NCBI GenBank assembly: GCA_021791455.1
Contig: JAJYWM010000334.1
Location: forward strand, 1 to 15,468
Length of the DNA stretch: 15,468 bases
Direction: 5' to 3'
Source: a bacterium
GTDB taxonomy: Bacteria > Chloroflexota > Dormibacteria > UBA8260 > Bog-877
Of this stretch, positions 6,726 to 13,499 are shown piece after piece. Position numbers and translations under genes: made by a program. Position 1 is the first letter of the stretch. Every line of letters starts with the position of its first letter. Under the pieces are notes generated by a model, which was not told the DNA's origin, searched no databases, and saw only the letters and a list, made by a program, of their open reading frames with translations.

Positions 6726-8228
6726 ATGTCTCGCTTCCGTGGAGACCTCGACCCTCGCCCGTGCTCCGACTGCGGTCTGCTGCACCCGACGCTCTCCCGA
6801 GACGAGTGTCCGATCCGGCGGCATGCCCTCGACGAGGCAGAGGATCGAGGGGAAGAGGCTCGCGAGAGGGCGGAGGCCGCTATCGACGCGCTCAGGGAGC
6901 GGCAGGAGGCCGCCCCGGAGTCCCTGGTGGCCCGCGCGAGGGCTGCGGTGGCGGAGGCCTCGGAGGCGGTCAGGGCCGAGGTGGAGGCGGTCGCCCGGCG
7001 ACTGGAGGGCATCCCCGAAGACGAGGGCACGCATCAGCGCGCCTGGCTGCGCCTGATGGCGGACCTGCCCTGGGATGAGCCGCCAGCCAAGCGTCGGCCC
7101 GCTCTGGCTGCCCTGCGGGCGCTGGACGCGGCCCACGGCGGGCACGCCAGGGTGAAGGCCATCCTGGCCGACCGGGTGGCGGCTCAGGCCCACCTGGAGC
7201 GGCAGGGGGACGGCGAGCACCGCCTGCGGCCGCTGCTGTTGGTGGGCCCGCCCGGCACGGGCAAGACCACGCTGGCGCGGGCCATGGCCGCCGCGCTCGA
7301 CCGCCCCTGCGAGGTGGTGCCGGTGCCGATGGCTGCGGTCGACGACGCGTACATCGCCGGGGCCGACCGCATCTACGGGTCGGCGGAGCCCGGCGCCATC
7401 ATTCGGGCGATCCGGCGGACGGGGACGGCCCGGCTGGTGGTGGTGCTCGACGAGATAGACAAGGCCGGGTTGGGCGGCTGGCACGGCAGCTCGCCCACGG
7501 CGTGGCTGCTGGACTTGCTGGGCTCGACCGCCTGGACCGACCGTTACGTGGGGGTGCCGTTCCCCACGACTTGGATGAGCTTCGTGGCGACCGCGAATGA
7601 GACCGACTCGATCCCCGAGCCGGTGCTGGATCGCTGCGAGGTCTTGGAGGTGGTGGGCCTGACTCCGGCCGAGCGTTTGGAGGTGGCGGGCTCCCATGTC
7701 TGGCCCCGGCTGCTGAAGGCTTACAACCTGCCGACCCGGACGGTGCCCATGCCGCCGGACGCTTTGGAGCTGGTGGTGAACGGATACGCGGGGACCGGCT
7801 CGGCCGGAAGCCCCGGCTCAGCCGGAGGGACCGGCTCAGCCGGAGGGACTGGCGAGGCCGGGCTGCGGGGAGTGGAGACCCGGATGGAGGCTCTGCTGAA
7901 CCGGGCCATTGCTCAAGGCGCGCCGACCCGGCGGGTGTGGATCACCCCGGAGTTCATCGAGGCGCTGCTGGGCCCGCGCCCTGAGGAAGAGGTCCAGCGG
8001 CGGGCTATCGGGTTCGGGCCGGCCCGAACGGCGCCGGGGTCCGAGGACTTGGGCAGCGTGTTCGCGGTGTCGGGACTCATGCTACCAAAGCCTCGGTTGC
8101 AGGATCGACCCCCGGTGCGGGTGTTTGGGGAGCGGTCATGGCAGGAGCGTGCTAGGCTCTTGGACGGAAGCTTCCCTCACGAGTGTGGGGGTTACAGGAC
8201 TGGCAACGCCGGCTCAGCGGCTTCGTAG
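6726..8228 (+). CDS. Lon-like AAA+ ATPase lacking the protease domain
   Basis: A 500-residue protein starting at ATG 6726, six bases after AGGAGGT at 6713-6719. Residues 1-30 hold three Cys (CSDCG...CPIRR), a possible half zinc site. A long charged, Ala/Glu-rich, probably coiled-coil segment runs to about residue 95. LMADLPWDEP at 110-119 matches the LPW signature before the Lon ATPase. Walker A is GPPGTGKTT at 174-182 and Walker B is VVVLDEIDK with D242 and E243. Sensor 1 lies in ATANETD (N291), followed by IPEPVLDRCEV as in Lon. Residues 356-379 form a Gly/Ser/Ala repeat insert, then LRGVETRMEALLNRA resembles the Lon alpha domain. The sequence ends where the S16 Ser-Lys protease domain should begin, and none is present. 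An ATP-driven unfoldase or remodeller is the best guess; partner and substrate are unknown. Confidence 0.85.
   Translation: MSRFRGDLDPRPCSDCGLLHPTLSRDECPIRRHALDEAEDRGEEARERAEAAIDALRERQEAAPESLVARARAAVAEASEAVRAEVEAVARRLEGIPEDEGTHQRAWLRLMADLPWDEPPAKRRPALAALRALDAAHGGHARVKAILADRVAAQAHLERQGDGEHRLRPLLLVGPPGTGKTTLARAMAAALDRPCEVVPVPMAAVDDAYIAGADRIYGSAEPGAIIRAIRRTGTARLVVVLDEIDKAGLGGWHGSSPTAWLLDLLGSTAWTDRYVGVPFPTTWMSFVATANETDSIPEPVLDRCEVLEVVGLTPAERLEVAGSHVWPRLLKAYNLPTRTVPMPPDALELVVNGYAGTGSAGSPGSAGGTGSAGGTGEAGLRGVETRMEALLNRAIAQGAPTRRVWITPEFIEALLGPRPEEEVQRRAIGFGPARTAPGSEDLGSVFAVSGLMLPKPRLQDRPPVRVFGERSWQERARLLDGSFPHECGGYRTGNAGSAAS
7794..7847 (+). repeat. Three 18-bp in-frame repeats encoding a Gly/Ser/Ala linker
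   Basis: Units at 7794-7811, 7812-7829 and 7830-7847 are near-identical, and two contain the exact palindrome CCGGCTCAGCCGG. They encode repeats of TGSAGG inside the Lon-like ATPase, between the AAA core and the helical domain. Copy number can vary by slippage without breaking the frame. Confidence 0.75.
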
Positions 8229-8235
8229 CTGAGCC
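8211..8235 (+). terminator. Hairpin over the stop codon of the Lon-like gene
   Basis: GGCTCAGC at 8211-8218 pairs with GCTGAGCC at 8228-8235 around a 9-base loop containing most of the TAG stop. It lies just upstream of the stronger hairpin at 8241-8274. Confidence 0.5.
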
Positions 8236-8240
8236 GCTTT

Positions 8241-8274
8241 GAGGCCGGGGAGCTGGCACTGTCTCCCCGGCCTC
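8241..8274 (+). terminator. Perfect 12-bp hairpin, probably a bidirectional terminator
   Basis: GAGGCCGGGGAG at 8241-8252 pairs perfectly with CTCCCCGGCCTC at 8263-8274 around a 10-base loop; TTCC follows. It sits 12 bases after the Lon-like stop and 13 bases before the end of a convergent minus-strand ORF, so it may serve both. Confidence 0.72.
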
Positions 8275-8287
8275 TTCCAATCGGCAG

Positions 8288-8695
8288 TCATGACAGCCGC
8301 GCTGCTGTTCTATTCTCCCACCGCCACCATCCGATCCAGAGGTGCGGGAGCGCAAGACTCACCACGCTGCCGACCACTCCGCGAAGCGTGGCATCCGCCA
8401 CCTCCGGCAGGTCGTCAGTGAGCTGGTAGGCGGCGATCCACGACCACCACGCTGTCCGCGGCAAAGCCACTTCCGAGGGTCGGTTCGGCGTTGCGGACCG
8501 CCATCCGCCAAGGGTGCGTTTGTTCTCAGCGAGACTCGTGGTCAGCTCCCGGCACAGGTCGTACTGGGCGGTGGTGGTATCACGCCCCACATGCTCCTCG
8601 TGGAACTTGACCCCCTCTCGACCGCCTCCCCCTCGATCAAGCAGATCGACCTTTACCAGGGCATCCTCGGCCAGAGCCCGCTCTTCCTCGAGGTC
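8288..8695 (-). pseudogene. Unrecognised coding-like ORF, probably a broken gene
   Basis: The minus frame reads coherently from just after a TAG at 8696-8698 to a stop at 8288: DLEEERALAEDALVKVDLL, then VKFHEEHVGRDTTTAQYD, LTTSLAENKRTLGGW and a Trp-rich end (HLWIGWWRWENRTAARLS). The balanced, charged composition looks like real protein, unlike shadow frames nearby. The only usual start in this frame is GTG 8590, inside the coherent part. The frame also looks continuous beyond the TAG (RIARNAQLAGTA), so a premature stop is likely. I do not recognise the family. It converges with the Lon-like gene and ends next to the repeat array at 8718. Confidence 0.45.
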
Positions 8696-8717
8696 CTACG
8701 CCGTGCCCGCCAGCTGT

Positions 8718-8739
8718 GCATTCCGGGCAATTCGGCCGG
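8718..8739. repeat. Outer unit of a 23-bp repeat array, separated by an IS
   Basis: GCATTCCGG at 8718-8726 followed by GGCCGG at 8734-8739 continues the repeat array at 10285-10359. If the IS at 8740-10284 and one GGCCGG copy are removed, the two GCATTCCGG blocks lie 22 bases apart, matching the array period. Confidence 0.55.
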
Positions 8740-10284
8740 CTGGAGTTTTGCGGTTCTACATGGGCGTCAGGCGGCCAGGGCAAGTGCCTCCAGGAGGTCC
8801 TGGAGAATTGCGTGGTTGAGATCGCCGGGGGTGGTTGTGCCCGAAACTCGCTCCGCCCACAGATCCCGCCGGAGAGCGGCGAGCGCGTCCGCGAAGGCTG
8901 GGGTCCGCTTACGCAGGTACCAGGGGCGGTAGGGCCAGTAGCTCGAGCCCTGCTCCCACTGGGCGGAGAACCAAGCCCAGACGGCCGAGTACATCCAGCT
9001 GGCCAGGGCCACCGCCCGCTCCGGCGCCGGCCTCACCCAGGACTGTGGGTCCCCGCCTCCGACCAGCTGCTTCACGTCCCGGAAGCACACTTCTATGGCC
9101 CAGCGATCGGCATAGAGGGAGACCACCTCTGCGGGGTCTCCCTCCACCGCATTGGTGGCGAGGTACAGCTCTTCTTCGGGGCCATCGACAGTCCTGGCCA
9201 TCACCACCAGCACCGGCTGGGGACAGGTTTGGTACCAGAGCACCTGCCGGGAGCAGAGCTCAAGGCCCCGGATCTGGGTGCGGACCGGGACCTCCTTACG
9301 CCGCCAGAGTTGGCAGCCGGCGGCCAGTAGGGCTGGGACCGGCAGCCGCTGCCCCTTCTTGCGAGGCCGGCCCTTCTGGTGCGGTCGGCGGGGTGCCGGG
9401 AGCTCGTAGAGAGCAGCGTTGGATCTCAGTCTGGTGATCACCTGGGTCCGCGGCAGCCCCATCCTCAGCAGTCTGGAGTAGGCGCCATCGGCCACCAGCC
9501 AGAACTCCCGCTCGGGCAGCCACTGTGCCACTTTCCGCGCCATCTCCGCTGCCAGGTCGGTCTGAGTGGGTCCGCGCTTACGGTGCAGCCGGATGCCCAC
9601 CGGCAGGGCCAGCGGCTCCCCTTTCCACGGTGGTTGCAGCCGCAGCCCCAGCACCACCACGTTCAGCCCCAGGGCGGTCACCATCCTGGTGCTGAAGGCG
9701 CCTGCGACCACGTCCCGGAAGATCCCCACCCCGTCGATCTTGCGGCCGCTCTTGCGCACCAGAGTGTCGTCCACCAGCAGTACCAGCCGTCCCTCTGGGG
9801 CCAACTGGGTGACCACCCACCCCAGCAGCCTTTGGAAGATCCCGTCGGGATCCCACCTGCCCCGGCGCAGCAGCCTGGCGTAGGCGTGGTACGAGCGCCG
9901 AGTGGTGATCGGGATGCTGGCCCAAAGCCGGGTTATGGTGTGCCGCCCGGGGCAGACCACCCAGGCGCAAGTGAGCTCGCAGAAGAGGCGCCAGCTCGGG
10001 GTGGTGAACTCAGATCGGCAGCTGGAGAGAACGCGGGACCAGGTCGGGGATGGGGACATGTGGAGAAGACCTCCCGACCCGCCAGCCAGCGGAGCGAAGC
10101 TGGTGGCTGCACCGGGTTCTCCGATGAGCTACCATGGCCCAGCCCTCCTGGTGGCGGAGTTGCAGAATGGCTCCAGATTGCCACGGAGGGCTCTTTGCTG
10201 CTCGGGGCCCTCTCAGCTTGCCCCGAACCTCCCCCCGGCCACCCAACTCTGCCCTCGCTCCAGCCCAAAAGTGCAAAACTCCAG
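8740..10284 (-). mobile_element. IS4/IS701-like insertion sequence, complete
   Basis: CTGGAGTTTTGC at 8740-8751 is repeated perfectly in inverted form at 10273-10284 (15 of 18 if extended). The direct repeat GGCCGG flanks it at 8734-8739 and 10285-10290. The 1545-bp length and single transposase gene fit the IS4/IS701 group. It inserted inside an existing 23-bp repeat array, so it is younger than that array. Confidence 0.82.
8767..10059 (-). CDS. DDE transposase, IS4/IS701-like
   Basis: A 430-residue transposase with an RNase-H-like core of the IS4 superfamily. The likely triad is D97/D98 (LLVDDTLVRKSGRKIDG), D191 (LVADGAYSR) and E323 in ADRWAIEVCFRDVKQ, the YREK-like block of this group. 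A long insert, rich in basic residues and typical of these enzymes, lies between D191 and the Glu (RPHQKGRPRKKGQRLP). ATG 10059 follows GGAGGT nine bases upstream. The stop is 16 bases inside the left terminal repeat. No motif is broken. Placement in IS701 rather than another IS4-like family is from memory of the DDE_5-type pattern and is less certain. Confidence 0.88.
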   Translation of the reverse strand: MSPSPTWSRVLSSCRSEFTTPSWRLFCELTCAWVVCPGRHTITRLWASIPITTRRSYHAYARLLRRGRWDPDGIFQRLLGWVVTQLAPEGRLVLLVDDTLVRKSGRKIDGVGIFRDVVAGAFSTRMVTALGLNVVVLGLRLQPPWKGEPLALPVGIRLHRKRGPTQTDLAAEMARKVAQWLPEREFWLVADGAYSRLLRMGLPRTQVITRLRSNAALYELPAPRRPHQKGRPRKKGQRLPVPALLAAGCQLWRRKEVPVRTQIRGLELCSRQVLWYQTCPQPVLVVMARTVDGPEEELYLATNAVEGDPAEVVSLYADRWAIEVCFRDVKQLVGGGDPQSWVRPAPERAVALASWMYSAVWAWFSAQWEQGSSYWPYRPWYLRKRTPAFADALAALRRDLWAERVSGTTTPGDLNHAILQDLLEALALAA

Positions 10285-10359
10285 GGCCGGGCATTCCGGC
10301 CGAAAGCGGCCACCCAGTCCGGTTGAAATCGGCCACCCATTCTGGCTGAAACCGGACAC
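10285..10359 (-). repeat. 23-bp repeat array, end of an IS21-like element
   Basis: CGGCCAC or CGGACAC starts at 10307, 10330 and 10353, exactly 23 bases apart, with CATTCTGGCTGAAAC-like sequence between. A degenerate unit precedes them. On the minus strand the array begins TGTCCGGTTTCAGCC and continues to GGTGGCCG, which resembles, as I recall, the multiple terminal binding sites of IS21-family ends. The tip would be near 10358 and the element would extend to lower coordinates. Its genes are not recognisable there. Confidence 0.65.
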
Positions 10360-10627
10360 CCCAGCGGGGAAGGCCAGGAAGGGGGTTGGGACAGGTGGTG
10401 CCACGACTATTCGGTTGTGAGGGAGCGCTCCGGTAGCGGCGGAGAACGTCCTGGGCGAAGCCTACATCGTCGTCGGGGCGGGGGTGATGTGGACAGGCCG
10501 CAGGGCTGTCCAAGCTCAGTGGTCAGGGGCGTAGCCGCTGTCCACTGAGCGTCATCTCCCCGGCCCCTCTTCGACCGTCGATTGAGATGGATCCGGGGCA
10601 AGGCGATGACGGTCACCAGGGGAGAGG
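10360..10627. other. Non-coding stretch with two hairpins
   Basis: No gene is supported. GGACAG (10491-10496) pairs with CTGTCC (10506-10511). GCTCAGTGG (10514-10522) pairs with CCACTGAGC (10542-10550), extended by CAG/CTG after one mismatch. The stretch lies downstream of a truncated zinc gene (10628-10729) and may be the worn end of that IS21-like element. Confidence 0.45.
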
Positions 10628-10729
10628 TCATCGGACGATGGCACCTGGAATGAGATCGGCCACCGCCACCGGTTCGTCGCAATGAGGGCAGGGGCCTCCT
10701 GGGCCGACTCGCCGGGCGAAGACATTGTC
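10628..10729 (-). pseudogene. C-terminal fragment of an IS21-associated zinc-ribbon protein (copy A)
   Basis: The minus frame encodes DNVFARRVGPGGPCPHCDE then PVAVADLIPGAIVR and a stop. It aligns position by position with the C terminus of the split zinc protein (NLFCRGLGHGGPCPHCDE, LVVVAELL). Homology begins at 10729, a few bases from the tip of the second 23-bp array. This suggests that the IS21-like element on the right inserted into, or deleted, the rest of this older copy. Confidence 0.6.
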
Positions 10730-10740
10730 AAGGGACAGGG

Positions 10741-10810
10741 AAAACTGGACAGTGGCGGACAGCAAAACTGGACGCTGGCGGCCACGAGAACTGGACAGTG
10801 GCGGCCAACA
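10741..10810 (+). repeat. Three 23-bp direct repeats, end of a second IS21-like element
   Basis: AACTGGAC begins at 10743, 10766 and 10789, exactly 23 bases apart. Each is followed by a variant of RSTGGCGGMCA. Multiple direct end repeats are known for IS21-family termini. The likely tip is at TGTCA (10726-10730). The element would run rightward, since istB and its zinc partner lie on the minus strand to the right. There are no spacers, so this is not a CRISPR. Confidence 0.7.
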
Positions 10811-10981
10811 AGGTCATGTCGGGCTGTGGAAAGCTCGTCGTAGTAGGAATGGGAGGAGGGGTCTGGGGAGGAGGGTGGAAAACGTGGAAGTTGGGGAGAT
10901 GCCGTCCATGGGTGGCTGCTGGCCTGTGGCTCCGGGTGAGCCCCGATGGCCAGCATGAGTGGCGCCGAGGCGTGGTAGTAG
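10811..10981. other. Subterminal region of the IS21-like element
   Basis: It lies between the 23-bp array and the end of the zinc gene. It is rich in purines on the plus strand, and no gene or clear hairpin was found. Confidence 0.4.
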
Positions 10982-11077
10982 TCATCGGCTCACCTCGCCC
11001 AGTAGCTCCGCGACCACGACGAGTTCGTCACAATGTGGGCAGGGGCCGCCATGGCCCAACCCGCGGCAGAATAGATT
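10982..11077 (-). pseudogene. 3' part of the split zinc-ribbon gene (copy B)
   Basis: The minus strand reads NLF (within the 9-bp duplication 11069-11077), then CRGLGHGGPCPHCDELVVV and AELLGEVSR to a TGA at 10982-10984. It is in frame with the 5' part at 13104-13499 once the ISKra4 element and one duplication copy are removed. The CPHC pair is the last zinc knuckle of the protein. Confidence 0.8.
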
Positions 11078-11245
11078 GGGTGCGGCTCTTTTGAAGGGAC
11101 GTGGTCTGATGCCCATAGCGGCAGTGAGGTGGGCAGTCTCAGCGCCTGACTGACCGAGGTGGCCGCTCCTCTGGGAGCAGGGGAGTGGCTGGCAAGGGAC
11201 TGATCTCAAGTCCAGTTCAGCAAACGGAGCGAGGTTTGTGTTCTT

Positions 11246-11270
11246 ATCTGTAGGTGAACTAGCTACAGAT
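11246..11270 (+). promoter_or_regulatory. 8-bp inverted repeat just before the ISKra4 ribosome site
   Basis: ATCTGTAG at 11246-11253 and CTACAGAT at 11263-11270 are perfect inverted repeats with a 9-base centre. They end one base before GGAGGT (11272-11277) of the first ORF. As DNA this could be an operator. As RNA the hairpin could limit translation initiated outside the element, a known way for IS elements to avoid expression from neighbouring promoters. Confidence 0.55.
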
Positions 11271-11281
11271 TGGAGGTGCTC

Positions 11282-11581
11282 ATGCCACAACGTCCCAGCT
11301 CTGCCTCCTCGCCGTCGATGCTGCGCGGCGTCCTCTTCACCCTGAGCCGACGCTGCGGCAGGTCCAACTGCCACTGCGCCCGCGGTGAACCGCACCAGAG
11401 CCCCGCCCTGGCCTACCCCGAGCAGGGCCGGACCAAGACCATGACTCTGACCGAGGCCGAAGTCCCCGAGGTCCGCCGGGCCCTCGCCCGCTATCAAGCA
11501 ACCAAGGCCAAGCTGGATGCGGCCGCCGCCGCAGGAGTGGCGGCATTGCGCATCCGCGCCGCCGCTCGGCGGGAGAAGTGA
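11282..11581 (+). CDS. DUF6788-like small protein, first ORF of the ISKra4 element
   Basis: A 99-residue basic protein starting at ATG 11282, four bases after GGAGGT. The centre has C-G-R-S-N-C-H-C-ARGEPHQSP then YPEQGRTKTMTL, the Cys-rich pattern I associate with DUF6788. The C-terminal half is an Ala/Arg-rich helix. The paralogue at 13962-14324 has RTPNCRCKADPPQRHGP in the same place, with YYQLNYARHGKSRTELV after it. Its TGA overlaps the GTG start of the transposase (GTGA at 11578-11581), so translation is coupled. The function is unknown; a small DNA-binding accessory of transposition is plausible. Confidence 0.75.
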   Translation: MPQRPSSASSPSMLRGVLFTLSRRCGRSNCHCARGEPHQSPALAYPEQGRTKTMTLTEAEVPEVRRALARYQATKAKLDAAAAAGVAALRIRAAARREK

Positions 11582-13089
11582 TCGGCCTGGCGGTGGCCAT
11601 GCCGCCGCCGTTTGCCGCCGTCAGGGAGCAGTTCGAAGTGATACTCAGTTTCGTGGAAACCGACGACGCTTTCACGATGTCCCATGGCGAACTGGAGGCC
11701 GCACTGGGGGCTCAGGGCCGGGAGTTGATCCGCCGCCTCCTCCAGGATCACCTGGATCTGCGGGCTGACCGCGAGCCCCGCCTGGAGGTGGTGGATGCCG
11801 CTGGGGTGGAACGCACCAGCGTCGAGACCGGCCACCAGCGGTCCCTGACCACCGTCTTCGGGGAGGTGGACGTCACCCGGCGGGCTTACCGCAAGCGCGG
11901 CGAGGAGAACCTCCACCCCGCTGACGGCCACTTGAATCTGCCCCGGGAGGAGTACTCTCACGGGCTTCGCAAGCAGGTGGCGATCGAGGTCGCGCGCGAC
12001 TCCTACGAGGAGGTGGTGGCGGCCATCGAGCGGACGACTGCGGTGCGGATCGGCAAGCGCCAGGTGGAGGAACTGGCGATTCGCTCAGCCGTCGACTTCG
12101 CTGCCTACTACGGCGCCTGCTCCCGGGCACCGTGCGCTCTGGAGGACGTGCTCGTTCTCTCCTGCGACGGCAAGGGAATCGTGATGCGACCAGAGGCGCT
12201 GCGAGAGGGTACCCGCAAAGCCGCGGCCAAGACCCGACAGAAGTTGGCGACGCGCCTTTCCAGGGGAGAGAAGGGGAATCGCAAACGGATGGCGGAGGTC
12301 GGCTGCGTCTATGACCTCGCGCCTGTCCCCCGCACGCCAGAGCAGATTCTGCGGCGACCCGATGACCAAGAAGTGGCCCCACCAGCCCCGAAAGCCAAGG
12401 CGAAGTGGGTGACGGCCAGCGTCGTGGACGACGCCGCCACCGTGGTGGCGCAGATCTTCGAGGAAGCCGAGCGCCGTGACCCCGATCACCAACGCACCTG
12501 GATCGCGCTGGTGGACGGCAACAACCATCAGATCGACCTGATCAACAGCGAAGCCCGCAAGCGCCAACTGACGGTGCGTATCCTGGTCGACTTCGTCCAT
12601 GTGCTGGAGTATCTCTGGAAGGCCGCCTGGTGCTTCCATGCACAAGGCGACCCGGCGGCGGAGGCCTGGGTGCGCACCCAAGCCATGGCAGTCCTCAAAG
12701 GCAAGGCCGGCCAGGTGGCCGCTGCCATGCGCCGCAGCGCCACCCGGCGCGGCCTGGCGTCAGCCCGGCGGGAGGGCGCCGACAACTGTGCCACCTATCT
12801 GCTCAACAAGCGGCCCTACCTGGACTACCCTCAGGCGCTACGGGAGGGATGGCCGATTGCTAGTGGTGTGATCGAGGGTGCCTGTCGCCATCTGGTCAAG
12901 GATAGGCTTGACATCACCGGAGCGCGCTGGGGCCTGGCGGGTGCCGAAGCGGTCCTCAAGCTCCGGGCTTTGCGGACCAACGGCGACTTCGAGGACTATT
13001 GGCGGTTCCATCTCCTCCGCGAGAAGCGCCGAATCCACCACTCACGCTACCTCCGCAACTCGATTCCGGGGCAGAATGACGTCCCTTGA
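11578..13089 (+). CDS. ISKra4-family transposase
   Basis: A 503-residue DDE transposase. Likely catalytic residues are D197 (VLSCDGKGI), D313 (IALVDGNNHQ) and E433 (SGVIEGACRHLVKDRLD). Other ISKra4 landmarks are FVHVLEYLWKAAWCFH at about 339-354 and TGARWGLAGAEAVLKLRALR at about 447-466. The start is GTG 11578, overlapping the DUF6788 stop. A later ATG at 11599 is possible, but the overlap favours GTG. The length is normal. The stop codon at 13087-13089 sits within the right inverted repeat. No frameshift or missing motif was seen. Confidence 0.92.
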   Translation: MIGLAVAMPPPFAAVREQFEVILSFVETDDAFTMSHGELEAALGAQGRELIRRLLQDHLDLRADREPRLEVVDAAGVERTSVETGHQRSLTTVFGEVDVTRRAYRKRGEENLHPADGHLNLPREEYSHGLRKQVAIEVARDSYEEVVAAIERTTAVRIGKRQVEELAIRSAVDFAAYYGACSRAPCALEDVLVLSCDGKGIVMRPEALREGTRKAAAKTRQKLATRLSRGEKGNRKRMAEVGCVYDLAPVPRTPEQILRRPDDQEVAPPAPKAKAKWVTASVVDDAATVVAQIFEEAERRDPDHQRTWIALVDGNNHQIDLINSEARKRQLTVRILVDFVHVLEYLWKAAWCFHAQGDPAAEAWVRTQAMAVLKGKAGQVAAAMRRSATRRGLASARREGADNCATYLLNKRPYLDYPQALREGWPIASGVIEGACRHLVKDRLDITGARWGLAGAEAVLKLRALRTNGDFEDYWRFHLLREKRRIHHSRYLRNSIPGQNDVP

Positions 13090-13103
13090 AAAGAGCCGCA
13101 CCC

Positions 13104-13499
13104 GAATAGATTGCAGTCAGGGCATCGCCACTCGTCGAGGTAGCGCTGCTCGCACTCGGGGCACTCGTAGACCTTCGGACGGCGTGGTGGCAGCTCGACG
13201 GACTCGACCGATGGTCCCGCGTGGCGCCGGCGCCACGCAGCCTGGCGGCAGGTCCCGGAGCAGAACCTGGCTCTGGAGGAGAGGACCGGAGAGCCGCAGA
13301 CTGGGCATCGGCGGCCTCTTGGGCTGCCTGAGCCGTCACGCGAGCCGTCACCAATGGGGTTGGCAGGCTGCTGACTCGCCGACGGCTGCTCGGCTGCGGT
13401 GAGCATTGGTCGCGAAGGCTCAGCGGCCGCTTCCCACTCTTGGCGATAGGCGATGAGGGCAGCCTCGACCGGCAGGTTGGTGGCTTGGCGGGTGCTCAT
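13104..13499 (-). pseudogene. 5' part of a split multi-zinc-ribbon gene of the IS21-like element (copy B)
   Basis: ATG 13499 overlaps the istB stop as ATGA, so the gene is the third in the IS21 operon. The 132 codons to the duplication encode a short helix, a Ser/Pro-rich linker, then CPVCG near residue 65, FCSGTCRQAAWRRRH near 79-93, and CPEC...CPDC near 114-130. It stops making sense at the ISKra4 insertion. Joining to 11068-10982 adds 28 residues with a final CPHC and gives a 160-residue protein with about five Cys pairs. Without excision the frame ends inside the IS after 18 foreign residues. Its function is unknown; nucleic-acid binding is inferred from the zinc ribbons. Confidence 0.8.

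Larger units (their letters stand above)
11078..13103 (+). mobile_element. ISKra4-family insertion sequence, complete
   Basis: Inverted repeats of 25 bp, one mismatch, lie at 11078-11102 (starting GGGTGCGGCTCTTTT) and 13079-13103. The 9-bp direct repeat GAATAGATT flanks the element at 11069-11077 and 13104-13112; 9 bp is a duplication size reported for ISKra4. The 2026-bp element carries a DUF6788 ORF and the transposase in overlapping frames. The transposase stop lies inside the right repeat. Both genes and both ends look intact, so it may be active or very recent. Confidence 0.93.

Noticed and set aside
6105..7697. 530-codon minus-strand ORF
   Set aside because: It is a shadow of the Lon-like gene, rich in Arg, Gly, His and Pro with no motif. 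Long antisense frames are common at this GC content.
8342..8932. 196-codon plus-strand ORF across the IS boundary
   Set aside because: It spans the left end of the IS4/IS701-like element, and the minus strand there reads far more like protein.
9379..10326. 315-codon plus-strand ORF opposite the IS4/IS701-like transposase
   Set aside because: It is a shadow of the transposase that continues through the IS end, with no recognisable domain.
10741..10810. Evenly spaced direct repeats resembling a CRISPR array
   Set aside because: The period is 23 bases with no spacers, only three units, no cas genes nearby, and the pattern fits IS21 terminal repeats.
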